48,499 bases of DNA from positions 1 through 48,499 of the forward strand of contig JAFNKG010000012.1 of assembly GCA_017883965.1 (NCBI GenBank), read 5' to 3'. Origin of the DNA: Candidatus Methanophagales archaeon. GTDB taxonomy: Archaea; Halobacteriota; Syntropharchaeia; Alkanophagales; Methanospirareceae. Shown piece after piece: positions 14,708 through 23,011 of the stretch (positions are counted from its first letter, which is position 1; every line of letters begins with the position of its first letter). The position numbers were made by a program, and so were the translations under genes. The notes beneath the pieces were generated by a model, which was given only the letters and a program-made list of their open reading frames with translations, had not been told where the DNA came from and did no database searches.

Positions 14708-15754
14708 TCATGAATACACCTTCAAAATATTGTAAAATGTATCGCGTTCCGCAGGTATTTTGTTTGCACCCCTCGCAATACTTGAAATTTTATCTATCGG
14801 AAGCATAAGTGGCGTTTTAGCACCTGCCGCATGTGTAATCCGCTCCTCCATAAGCGTTCCGTCCAGATCGTTCGCACCATAATTCAAAGCGACTTGAGCA
14901 AGCTTATCGCCTAATGCAACCCAGTAAGCCCTTATGCTCTTAAAATTACGCAGAACTATTCTTGAAACCGCAATCGTTTTGAGAATATCCACAGGATTCA
15001 TTTTTTCTTCTACAAGCCCCAACGCATCGAGCGCGGTGTTCTCCGGATAGAAAAGAAGAGGAATGAAGGAAACAAAGCCACCTGTCTTTTCCTGCAGCTT
15101 CCGGAGCCTGTATAGATGAAGAGCACGGTGTTCTGGTTTTTCAATATGCCCGAAGAGCATAGTGGCATTGCTTTTTATTCCAACGCTATGCGCTATCTCC
15201 ATTATCCGAAGCCATTCATCCGCTTTGACCTTCTTCGGGCAGATAACTTCTCGTATCGCATCATCGAGAATCTCCGCGCCACCGCCGGGCATTGCTTGCA
15301 GTCCGGCATCCTTCAACCTTGAGAGCACTTCCTCAATGCTCATTCTCTCGACCTGCGAAATGAAGTGAATTTCAGGCGCTGTCAATGCTTTGATAATAAC
15401 CCGTGGAAATCGCCTCTTTATCTGCCCGAAAATCTCCTCGAAGTATTCTATGCTCATTTCCGGATTGAGTGAGCCGACGATATGAAGCTCCGTAGCACCC
15501 ATTTTTATCGCATCCGCAGCTTTCTCAAGCACCTCCTCAATGCTCATAAAATACGCATCGCTATCTTCAGCGTCACGGTAGAACGCGCAAAGGGGGCATC
15601 TCGAAACGCATATATTCGTGTAGTTTATCTGCCTGTTAACGACGAACGTTACGACGTTTCCATTACTTCGATTGATGGAATCTGCAAACTCACCGAGCTC
15701 ATGGATGTCCAGTTCAAAAAGTCCTTCAATCTTTTTCGGTGTCCATTCCGCCAT
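14708..15754 (-). CDS. mqnE: MqnE: aminofutalosine synthase (radical SAM)
   Basis: Adds the adenosyl group to 3-enolpyruvyl-benzoate to form aminofutalosine. Radical SAM cysteines are at about 49, 53 and 56 (CVSRCPLC); GANDLDGTLMEERITHAAGA near the C-terminus is typical of MqnE. First gene of the operon, with little SD and a TATA-like box 45-55 bp upstream. Homology to MqnC (about one third by eye) is expected. The pathway still needs MqnB and the late enzymes, which are not in this window. Confidence 0.86.
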   Translation of the reverse strand: MAEWTPKKIEGLFELDIHELGEFADSINRSNGNVVTFVVNRQINYTNICVSRCPLCAFYRDAEDSDAYFMSIEEVLEKAADAIKMGATELHIVGSLNPEMSIEYFEEIFGQIKRRFPRVIIKALTAPEIHFISQVERMSIEEVLSRLKDAGLQAMPGGGAEILDDAIREVICPKKVKADEWLRIMEIAHSVGIKSNATMLFGHIEKPEHRALHLYRLRKLQEKTGGFVSFIPLLFYPENTALDALGLVEEKMNPVDILKTIAVSRIVLRNFKSIRAYWVALGDKLAQVALNYGANDLDGTLMEERITHAAGAKTPLMLPIDKISSIARGANKIPAERDTFYNILKVYS

Positions 15755-15800
15755 TTTTGTCTATTTTTGGTACTATGCTTTTGGCTTCTCTTATTCATTC

Positions 15801-15810
15801 ATATAAATAT
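15801..15810 (-). promoter_or_regulatory. TATA-like element of the mqn operon
   Basis: ATATTTATAT lies about 50 bp before the mqnE start in the 96-bp divergent intergenic region, giving a predicted transcript start near 15776. Confidence 0.4.
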
Positions 15811-15824
15811 ATTCTTTTATGTTC

Positions 15825-15842
15825 ATATTCAATAGTGAATAT
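15825..15842. promoter_or_regulatory. Perfect inverted repeat, candidate operator of the divergent regulator
   Basis: ATATTCA-ATAG-TGAATAT is a perfect seven-base inverted repeat placed 8 bp before the regulator ATG and just upstream of the mqn TATA box. A dimeric winged-helix protein binding here could control both directions. Confidence 0.4.
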
Positions 15843-15850
15843 AACATATC

Positions 15851-16471
15851 ATGAAACCGTCCATGCCTGAATATGAGGGTATTCTCGAATTCCTTATCAA
15901 AAAAGGACCGTCCAGCAAGTATGCCATATCGAAAGGTGCTGCCGTTCCTTATCCGACAATTCTGAGGAGGATTCCCGGGATGGAAGCCGCACATATAATC
16001 CAGAAGGTTGGCGAAGGTAAGAGGAGTGCTAAGATCTATGCTGCGACACCAAAGGGGACTCTCCTCGCTTACTTTGCCGGTCGTGTGCGCACTTCGGAAC
16101 TCTTTATGGCTTTGCCCGGCATTATGAAGCACGTTCGGTTATCCTTAGAGGAATTACCAGCCGTCAAGAATCCTTTTGGGTTCATCGTAGGTGAACTTCC
16201 GTTCAAACTCTCACAATTAGAAGACCTGGAGGTAGAGGAAGCAGTGAGCATTTTAGGTGCGATTCTCGTCTGGCGACACGATGAATGGTATCACGAAATA
16301 GGGAAGGAAGAATTGAAGAGATTATTAGCATGGGAGGAGAACTATCGGATATTGCGGTTCCTGGTTGCCGGCTCCATCAACACGCTCGGAAAGATGAGCG
16401 AACAGGCGATGCGATTGAGTGAGCGGGCTGATGAATTCCTGTCGGAAATAGACGAGCTTGCGGGTCGTTGA
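15851..16471 (+). CDS. Winged-helix transcriptional regulator divergent to mqn genes
   Basis: Residues 1-75 look like a PadR/MarR-type winged helix (ILEFLIKKGPSSKYAISKGAAVPYPTILRRIPGME with a basic wing KVGEGKRSAKIYAATPKG). Residues 90-206 are a mostly helical domain I do not recognise, possibly for sensing. Divergent placement next to mqnE suggests local control of menaquinone synthesis; this is inference. Confidence 0.7.
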   Translation: MKPSMPEYEGILEFLIKKGPSSKYAISKGAAVPYPTILRRIPGMEAAHIIQKVGEGKRSAKIYAATPKGTLLAYFAGRVRTSELFMALPGIMKHVRLSLEELPAVKNPFGFIVGELPFKLSQLEDLEVEEAVSILGAILVWRHDEWYHEIGKEELKRLLAWEENYRILRFLVAGSINTLGKMSEQAMRLSERADEFLSEIDELAGR

Positions 16472-16655
16472 TTTTTCCGCTTTTACTCGCATTATTTTTT
16501 TATTCTATGATAAACGAAGACAATAACACAAGAAATCGGATAAGGGATAAGAGTAAATATTAACACATTTACAATAACATCCAAGATTTGTATCATGAGG
16601 CTTCTACTGAGTAAAATTTCTCGATAAGTATTTGGGGTTAAGAAAACTAATGCAA

Positions 16656-16931
16656 CTAAAAATCGGATAAAAATTTTTGAAGAGTTTGTTCAACTTCAAG
16701 GATTCGTCGGATATCCTCTATTTTCCTTGGGTTTAGGGATACTTCTAAGCCATAGGACGTTGGCTTTGGAACAATGTACCCCTCATTGATTAGTAATTTC
16801 AAAGCCTTCTTTATCTCTCCACGTGCATGTTTTGGAAAGCCCTTTGTTACATTATCCTCTGAGGTATGTCGCCCTCCCACATACCTCCTTTTGTAAAGCT
16901 TTTCCAATATCGCTTTTTTGTAGATATCCAT
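16656..16931 (-). CDS. Small winged-helix protein of unknown role
   Basis: The 91 residues include KGFPKHARGEIKKALKLLINEGYIVPKPTSYGLEVSLNP, a typical archaeal winged-helix with recognition helix and wing. It is a single-domain protein, probably DNA-binding. It stands alone between AT-rich gaps. The 184 bp between it and the upstream regulator hold nothing I can identify. Confidence 0.6.
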   Translation of the reverse strand: MDIYKKAILEKLYKRRYVGGRHTSEDNVTKGFPKHARGEIKKALKLLINEGYIVPKPTSYGLEVSLNPRKIEDIRRILEVEQTLQKFLSDF

Positions 16932-17012
16932 TAAGTAACAGTTTAGTGTGATGACGTTTAAGGTAGGATGTTGTTATCTCTCTCCTGATAGTATAATAAT
17001 CATACTTAATAG

Positions 17013-17027
17013 CAAAATATATATACT
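17013..17027 (+). promoter_or_regulatory. TATA-like promoter of the 105-aa regulator
   Basis: AAAATATATATACT lies about 35 bp before the ATG at 17061, right for a short-leader archaeal transcript. Confidence 0.35.
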
Positions 17028-17060
17028 CACTTGACTATTTAGTTAATAGGAAATTTTAAA

Positions 17061-17378
17061 ATGGAAGTATCAGAAGAAAGCCCCATGCAAGCTATATTTG
17101 GAAAACACCCGCAGGTAAAAATCATAGAAACTTTAGTCCTACATCCTGATTTCGACTACAATCTCACCGAATTGGCAGAAAATGCAGAAGTATCCAAGGC
17201 TACGGTGTTCGCACTGAAAGACAAGCTTTTACATTATGGGATTATGAAACCAACAAAAAAAGTGGGGCGCATCCAGCTATATAGGTTCAATAAGAACAGC
17301 CCTGTGGGAAAGCTGCTGAACATTCTCTCCTTCAAGTTGGCAGATATAGATATAGATTTGCTACTCAAAATAGAATAG
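17061..17378 (+). CDS. Winged-helix DNA-binding protein
   Basis: The 105 residues form one ArsR/MarR-like winged helix: IFGKHPQVKIIETLVLHPDFDYNLTELAENAEVSKATVFALKDKLLHYGIM, then a wing and LYRFNKNSPVGKLL. Archaeal proteins with this exact layout are frequent one-domain regulators. It precedes the antiporter genes by 240 bp on the same strand, so control of them is possible but unproven. Confidence 0.75.
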   Translation: MEVSEESPMQAIFGKHPQVKIIETLVLHPDFDYNLTELAENAEVSKATVFALKDKLLHYGIMKPTKKVGRIQLYRFNKNSPVGKLLNILSFKLADIDIDLLLKIE

Positions 17379-17428
17379 CCAATGGAGTAATGAACTCTGA
17401 TCCCTATTATTGTTTTCTCGTGAAAATT

Positions 17429-17469
17429 ATGGGGCTCTGCCCCATATCCCCGCAAGCCCTGAAAGGGCT
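17429..17469. repeat. Two adjacent GC-rich hairpins (REP-like)
   Basis: ATGGGGCTCTGCCCCAT (7-bp stem) and AGCCCTGAAAGGGCT (6-bp stem) stand nine bases apart in otherwise AT-rich sequence. No U-tract follows, so a standard terminator is unlikely. They resemble dispersed REP-type palindromes. Confidence 0.4.
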
Positions 17470-17507
17470 TATGTGTAATCTTGTGGTTATACAAAAGCCA
17501 AAAAGCG

Positions 17508-17523
17508 AAAAATATATATAAAC
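17508..17523 (+). promoter_or_regulatory. TATA-like promoter of the antiporter-like operon
   Basis: AAAAATATATATAAACT lies about 100 bp before the GTG start, predicting a leader of 70 or so bases that ends in a purine-rich tract with AAGGAG. Confidence 0.4.
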
Positions 17524-17619
17524 TGTTGCACAGAGTATGTTGGGAACAGAACACTGCTGACACATAAGAGGAATGGTTAGAGAGAAAGGAAAAGAGGGAG
17601 CGAAAAAGAAGGAGAAAGG

Positions 17620-19164
17620 GTGGTAAGATTGATTTTAGCTGAACATTTTCCAGTGCTTGTTGTTGCAGTGTCGTTGCTTTCTGCATTTACTATTTTGATT
17701 GCGGGATGGGTGAATAAGAAGACTTCTTGTCCTATCTCCATAGCAACCATCTCCGTACAACTGTTGATGGCTTTCTTTATCGTGAATCATGTCCTGACCA
17801 AAGGGACTATACATTACCGGCTGGGAGGATGGGCGCCGCCATGGGGAATCGAATATGTCATAGATGCGTTAAATGCATACGTATTGGTTGTAATCCTGTT
17901 TCTGAGTTTGATATGCGCGATATATTCAAAGAGGAGTGTAGAGAAAGAGCAGCCTCATAAGATTGTTCCTTTCTATGTGGTCTTTCAGCTCCTTATCACA
18001 GGTTTATGCGGTATAACTGTGACCGGGGATATATTCAATATGTATGTATTCCTGGAGATAGCGTCCTTAGCGGCGTATGCATTAATCGCTGTTGCGGGTG
18101 GAAGAGCGTTGAAAGCGAGTTATAACTACGTGATAATGGGTTCCATAGGTGCCTGTTTCTTCCTGCTTGGCATTGGTTTCCTGTATGCCGTGACGGGCTC
18201 GCTTAATATGGCGGACCTTTCAAGGTTATTGCCACCGCTGTATGGGAATAAAGTAGTGCAGGCGGCGTTTGTGTTCTTCGCAGTTGGATTGAGTATAAAA
18301 GTAGCACTTTTTCCGCTACATATATGGCAGCCTGATGCATATACGTATGCTCCTTCTGCGGTGAGTGCGATAATTGCGGCTACGATGTCCAAAGTTTCCG
18401 TGTATGCGTTAATAAGGGTTATTTACTCAGTGTTCACGCTCGATTTCATCAGGATTTACGATGGTGTGGATATAGCAATTTGCTGGATAGCGGCGATAGG
18501 AATAATAGCCGGGTCAGTGCTTGCGATAGTGCAGAATAATTTAAAGCGGATGCTTGCTTATTCCAGTGTTGCGCAGATAGGGTATATAGTATTAGGAATA
18601 GGGCTTTCTCCAATCTCCGCATGGGGACTCCTCGGCGCTATTGCGCACATCTCCAATCATGCGATAATGAAAGGATGCTTGTTTTTGGCTGCTGGTGCGT
18701 TCATTTATAAGCTGGGCTTGTGGGACATAAGGGATTTTGCGGGTTTGGGGAAGAAGATGCCTTACGCAAGTGCGGCATTTACGATAGCGGCGATTTCAAT
18801 GATAGGCATACCGCCGAGCACGGGGTTTGCAACGAAACTGTTTTTAATCTTCGCTTCTTTAAAAGCATCGGAAGTTTTATCGAGTTCCGCTTACGTATTC
18901 GTGGTTGTACTGCTGCTCAGCAGTCTTCTTAACCTCGTTTATTTCTGGCGAGTAATAGAGCGCATGTATTTTGTAAAGACGGAGGAAGAGACGAATGGAG
19001 GTGAGAAAGAAGCGAAGAAGGCGGATATTCCTATTAGCATGCTTGTTCCGATGCTAATCCTCGCAATTCTTTGTATTGTTGTTGGCATTTTATGGCTTAC
19101 GCAGGCGCCTTTGCCTTTAATTAACGAGACTTTCTCGAGATTTGGAATGGGGGTGATGCCGTAA
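17620..19164 (+). CDS. MrpD/NuoN-like proton- or sodium-translocating membrane subunit
   Basis: A polytopic 514-residue membrane protein with about 14 helices. The Proton_antipo_M core is clear: TGDIFNMYVFLEIASLAAYAL (key glutamate), then KVALFPLHIWQPDAYTYAPSAVSAIIAATMSKVSVYAL (key lysines) and NNLKRMLAYSSVAQIGYIVLG. The TGDIFN motif is closest to Mrp antiporter subunit D. It starts at GTG with AAGGAG upstream. It overlaps the next gene by one base; the two could form a small antiporter module or be accessory to a respiratory complex. Confidence 0.85.
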   Translation: MVRLILAEHFPVLVVAVSLLSAFTILIAGWVNKKTSCPISIATISVQLLMAFFIVNHVLTKGTIHYRLGGWAPPWGIEYVIDALNAYVLVVILFLSLICAIYSKRSVEKEQPHKIVPFYVVFQLLITGLCGITVTGDIFNMYVFLEIASLAAYALIAVAGGRALKASYNYVIMGSIGACFFLLGIGFLYAVTGSLNMADLSRLLPPLYGNKVVQAAFVFFAVGLSIKVALFPLHIWQPDAYTYAPSAVSAIIAATMSKVSVYALIRVIYSVFTLDFIRIYDGVDIAICWIAAIGIIAGSVLAIVQNNLKRMLAYSSVAQIGYIVLGIGLSPISAWGLLGAIAHISNHAIMKGCLFLAAGAFIYKLGLWDIRDFAGLGKKMPYASAAFTIAAISMIGIPPSTGFATKLFLIFASLKASEVLSSSAYVFVVVLLLSSLLNLVYFWRVIERMYFVKTEEETNGGEKEAKKADIPISMLVPMLILAILCIVVGILWLTQAPLPLINETFSRFGMGVMP

Positions 19165-20696
19165 TGGTGGAACTGATGACGCCGCTGTTTGTTATTTTAT
19201 GCCCTGCAATCGCGGCTCCTATGATATTGCTCTTTGGTAAACGACCGAATATAAGAGAAGGATGGACGATAGCAGCGGGCATAGCGATGTTCTCGCTCGT
19301 CCTATCCATGCTGCCCACGATTTTAGATGGCGAAGTGATCAAATGCACTTTTTTTCAGACATTATTCGAAGGTGTGGCATTTGGCTTTAAAGTAGATGCT
19401 TTTGGTATTATTTTCGCGCTCACTGCTTCTTCTTTGTGGATATTGGTGTCTTTCTATTCCATAGGATATATGCGGTCATTACACGAGCACGCACAGACAA
19501 GATACTTCTTTAGCTTCGCTATCGCTATATTTGGTGGCATAGGCATAGCAATGTCTGCAAATCTGCTCACAATGTTCGTATTTTACGAGATATTAACGGT
19601 ATCAACATATCCACTGGTTATTCACGATCAGACACCAGAAGCTTTGAGTGCGGGGCGTAAATATTTCGCTTATCTGCTCACCTCAGGCTGTTTCTTCCTC
19701 TTCGCTGTGATAATGACTTACTATCTTACGGGTACTACCGATTTTACGAATGGCGGGATACCGGCGCTTGGTTCCGCATCTCGATTGATATTGGTGATAT
19801 TGTTTTTCTGTTTCTTGTTGGGATTTCTGAAAGCGGCGTGGATGCCTTTTCATTCATGGTTACCTACTGCAATGATAGCACCGACACCGGTAAGTGCGCT
19901 TTTGCATGCAGTCGCAGTGGTGAAGGCGGGCGTGTTTGGAATCGTCAGGATTGTATGCTTTATATATGGCGTGGATTTGATGACCTCGCTTGGACTGGGA
20001 TTGGCACTTGCTTGTATAGCGGCATTCACCATGATAGTTGCTAATTTGTTTGCCATTGCACAGGATAACCTGAAAAGAAGACTTGCATACTCCACCATAA
20101 ACCAGTTGTCGTATATAATTCTGGGTGCGGCGTTATTAACACAAGATGGAATAAGAGGTGCAATGATGCACATCCCCTTTCATGGATACATGAAGATAAC
20201 ATTGTTCCTCTGCGCAGGTGCGATAATGGTCGTTACAGGTAAGAAGAACATAAGTGAGATGGCGGGCATAGGAAGGACAATGCCGGTAACGATGCTGGCA
20301 TTTTCCATAGGCGCATTAGGAATGAGTGGCATTCCGCCTGTGGTGGGTTTCATGAGCAAATGGTATTTATGCCTGGGGTCAGTGCGAGCATACGAGATAA
20401 TTTCACCTGTGATGATAACATTCCTGTTTGTCCTTTTAATAGCTTCTTTGCTGGATGTCGTTTATTTCTTCCCTATAATACATACCGCATTCTTCAAGAG
20501 ACCAGAAGGAGAAGGAAACGAAGAGGGTATGGAAAAAGAAAAGATAAAAGAAGCACCGTTGTTCATGCTCATTCCCTTAACTATAACAGCAATTTTCTCG
20601 GTTATCTTCCTTCTGGATTTTATTCTAGGGCTGAACATAATCTCAATGTATATCTATGAGCTTGTGGAGATAGCGGTTGGAAATGTGATTCCATAA
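19164..20696 (+). CDS. NuoL/MrpD-like proton- or sodium-translocating membrane subunit
   Basis: A 510-residue homologue of the previous gene with the same fold: SANLLTMFVFYEILTVSTYPLV, KAAWMPFHSWLPTAMIAPTPVSALLHAVAVVKAGVF and DNLKRRLAYSTINQLSYIILGA. HSWLP and the HAVAVVKAG helix are characteristic of NuoL/M and Hyf-type subunits. Start codon overlaps the upstream stop. The small Mrp subunits (B, C, E, F, G) are absent, so this is not a complete Mrp locus. Confidence 0.85.
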   Translation: MVELMTPLFVILCPAIAAPMILLFGKRPNIREGWTIAAGIAMFSLVLSMLPTILDGEVIKCTFFQTLFEGVAFGFKVDAFGIIFALTASSLWILVSFYSIGYMRSLHEHAQTRYFFSFAIAIFGGIGIAMSANLLTMFVFYEILTVSTYPLVIHDQTPEALSAGRKYFAYLLTSGCFFLFAVIMTYYLTGTTDFTNGGIPALGSASRLILVILFFCFLLGFLKAAWMPFHSWLPTAMIAPTPVSALLHAVAVVKAGVFGIVRIVCFIYGVDLMTSLGLGLALACIAAFTMIVANLFAIAQDNLKRRLAYSTINQLSYIILGAALLTQDGIRGAMMHIPFHGYMKITLFLCAGAIMVVTGKKNISEMAGIGRTMPVTMLAFSIGALGMSGIPPVVGFMSKWYLCLGSVRAYEIISPVMITFLFVLLIASLLDVVYFFPIIHTAFFKRPEGEGNEEGMEKEKIKEAPLFMLIPLTITAIFSVIFLLDFILGLNIISMYIYELVEIAVGNVIP

Positions 20697-20727
20697 TGCT
20701 TAACTAAAATCTCATATATAATTAAAG

Positions 20728-21987
20728 ATGGAGAATGCGAGGAAGGTGGAAGAAGGAGAGGAAAAGATAAGAATAGCGCAGGTCTCTTGCGGCACCATCT
20801 ATGGTAATGTGCAGCAGGAGATAGAATATGCGGCGGAAGAGGTAGGTGCGGAGATATTTGTACCTGAAGTTGACCTAGACTATGTAGCAGAGAAGACGGA
20901 GGAATTTGGATATGACATGAAGACCAGCCTTGGATTAAGTGTAGCGTTGGCGAGAGGATATGCAGTCGCTGAGGGGTTATGCGATGCTGATGCGGTATTC
21001 GTTGCGGGTTGTCACAGATGTCCACGAGGAGCGGTTATAAGGAGTGAAATCAGGAAAATAATACAGGAGAGGACAAAATTGCCGCTTGTTATGTATCCTT
21101 TTTCCGAGAGGACAAAGGCAGGTGAGTTGTTGACGAGAATGGAAGCGTTGGTTACGATAGTGAGAAGGCGATGGATATTGGAGAGGAAGGTGCAGGAGGG
21201 GCTTACTGCGGGCATTGATTCTGGGTCTACAACCACAAAGGCGGCGATAATGCAGGATAACGAAGTGTTAGGAGCAACGTGGATACCAACGGGAGATGTG
21301 GTAAAAACAGCGGAGAAAGTTTTTGTAAAGGCATTGGAAATCGCAGGAGTGAAAAGGGAGGATATAGAATCGTTAGGGACGACAGGTTATGGCAGACATG
21401 CAATAGGCGAGTATTTCAAGGCGGACTTGGTGCAGGAAGAACTGACAGTAAACTCGAAGGCAGCGATGTATCTTGCGGGAATAGAAAAGGGTGAAGCAAT
21501 GATAATTGACATCGGCGGTATGGACAATAAGATAATAACGGCAAAAGACGGCATACCCGATAATTTCACGATGGGAGGGATATGCGCCGGTGCTTCAGGG
21601 CGGTTTCTGGAGATGACAGCACGTAGATTGGGTGTAGATGTGGTCGAGCTGGGAAAGTTGGCTCTGGAAGGCGACGCACATAAAATAAAGACGGACAGCT
21701 ATTGCATCGTTTTTGGTATCCAGGACCTTGTATCGGCATTGTCAAGTGGAGAGAAGAGGGAAGACATTGCGGCGGCTGCCTGTCATTCGGTAGTAGAACA
21801 GGTAAAAGAGCAGTTGTTACAGGAGATAGACCTCAGGCAGCCTGCAATAGAGGTTGGCGGTACTGCATTGGTGGAGGGCGTGCCGGTAGCGATGAACGAC
21901 GTGCTGGGATTTGATGTAATCGTGCCGAAGCATCCACAGTATATAGGTGCAGTGGGCGGAGCGTTGCTCTCTTCGTCCTTCCGGTAA
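20728..21987 (+). CDS. BadF/HgdC-type activase, resembling methanogenesis marker protein 15
   Basis: Residues 1-155 are an extra N-terminal domain with AGCHRCPRGAV; residues 158-419 form an ASKHA ATPase with GIDSGSTTTKAA (phosphate 1) and IIDIGGMDNKI (phosphate 2). Cysteines in GGICAGASGRFLE and DSYCIVF match the two that hold the bridging 4Fe-4S cluster in hydroxyglutaryl-CoA dehydratase activator. This domain order fits the archaeal marker-15 group found in methanogens and relatives, whose target is unknown. It would drive ATP-dependent electron transfer. Confidence 0.78.
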   Translation: MENARKVEEGEEKIRIAQVSCGTIYGNVQQEIEYAAEEVGAEIFVPEVDLDYVAEKTEEFGYDMKTSLGLSVALARGYAVAEGLCDADAVFVAGCHRCPRGAVIRSEIRKIIQERTKLPLVMYPFSERTKAGELLTRMEALVTIVRRRWILERKVQEGLTAGIDSGSTTTKAAIMQDNEVLGATWIPTGDVVKTAEKVFVKALEIAGVKREDIESLGTTGYGRHAIGEYFKADLVQEELTVNSKAAMYLAGIEKGEAMIIDIGGMDNKIITAKDGIPDNFTMGGICAGASGRFLEMTARRLGVDVVELGKLALEGDAHKIKTDSYCIVFGIQDLVSALSSGEKREDIAAAACHSVVEQVKEQLLQEIDLRQPAIEVGGTALVEGVPVAMNDVLGFDVIVPKHPQYIGAVGGALLSSSFR

Positions 21988-22407
21988 ATGTTAATGTTTA
22001 TTGGTGTTGTGGAGAGTGCGGAAGAGGAAGGAATATCGAGAGTGCGAATTTTCGATGAGTTTCGTGATGGACTGAAAGGGCTGAACACTTTTTCGCATCT
22101 TTTCATTCTCTACTGGTTTCATTTACGAGAAAGCGATGAGGAAAGAAGTGTGCTAAAAGTAGTTCCGAAGAGGCATCCGGGAGCGCCAGAAGTGGGTGTG
22201 TTCGCCTCCAGGAGCCCAAGCAGACCTAATCCTATTGGATTATGTATAGTGGAACTGGTGAAAATAGAGAAGAATAGGTTATTTGTAAAGGGGCTTGATG
22301 CTCTTGAAGGCTCTCCTGTAATTGACATCAAACCTTACATTCCCGGAGCAGATGCGGTTCCTGATGCTGTGGTTCCGCAGTGGGCGCTTCGTGGTCCTAA
22401 AACATGA
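21988..22407 (+). CDS. trmO: TrmO-like tRNA (N6-threonylcarbamoyladenosine37-N6)-methyltransferase
   Basis: The 139 residues have the TsaA/UPF0066 motifs: RVRIFDEFRDGLKGLNTFSHLFILYWFH and GVFASRSPSRPNPIGLCIVELVKIE, the latter being the SAM-binding signature. Known members N6-methylate t6A37 in tRNA-Thr. It is shorter than bacterial TrmO, as archaeal members often are. Starts directly after the activase stop, so it is probably cotranscribed. A tsaC-like t6A gene also lies in this window at 43 kb. Confidence 0.86.
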   Translation: MLMFIGVVESAEEEGISRVRIFDEFRDGLKGLNTFSHLFILYWFHLRESDEERSVLKVVPKRHPGAPEVGVFASRSPSRPNPIGLCIVELVKIEKNRLFVKGLDALEGSPVIDIKPYIPGADAVPDAVVPQWALRGPKT

Positions 22408-22420
22408 TGGTTTATGAAGG

Positions 22421-22919
22421 ATGGACGTTAAAATAATTCGCAGCCGAAAACGAAAGAAGACGATAAGTGCACGAGAAGTGGATGGTGTAATCCAGTTATA
22501 TCTTCCAAGGTCTCTCACGAGAGGAGGAATTCAAGTATGTTCAATGGGCGAAGAAGCGGTTCGAGTCGTTTAAGCGCAAGAAGGAACTCAAAGATAAAAA
22601 TGCTGATGTCGAGTTGGAAAAACATGCCCGTGAACTCAACAAACGGTATTTTGGCGGTGGACTCGCATGGATACAGATATGCTATACGACAGAGCAGAAT
22701 GCACACACGTTTGGGATTTGTAACACGACAAACAGAACAATCAGGGTTTCAGACCGTCTGCGGGAAATGCCGAAATTCGTTCATGATTATGTTGTAGTCC
22801 ACGAGCTTGCACACTTGAAAGTACCAAAACATGGACCTGAATTCTGGAAACTCGTAAATAGATATCCGAAAACAGAACGTGCTCGAGGGTATTTAATGGC
22901 GGTTGGTATGGGTGATTGA
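22421..22919 (+). pseudogene. Frameshifted YgjP-like (DUF45/WLM-type) zinc metallopeptidase
   Basis: The ATG at 22421 opens MDVKIIRSRKRKKTISAREVDGVIQLYLPRSLTR, then the frame must change to give EEEFKYVQWAKKRFESFKRKKEL and continue to the HELAH zinc motif (VHELAHLKVPKHGPEFW) and RARGYLMAVG at the end. The join is at CACGAGAGGAGGAATTC (about 22516-22524), where two bases (GA) seem to be missing. Both halves match the family in order, so this is one broken gene or a sequence error, not two genes. The ORF track shows only the C-terminal half. Confidence 0.8.
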
Positions 22920-23011
22920 AATGAGCGAAGTGGTGGGTGAAAAGATGCAAAGGATGTTTATATTAATGGGTACGGATAATAGGAAATAGATAGCAGAAGA
23001 CCTGCGTAAAA

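Noticed and set aside
12876-15754. CofG/CofH (F420 synthesis) for the two radical SAM genes
   Set aside because: C-terminal blocks (GGTILEENVV, DGTLMEERITHAAGA) and the MqnA-like gene between them fit MqnC and MqnE.
17429-17469. Intrinsic terminator
   Set aside because: No T-run follows either hairpin on either strand.
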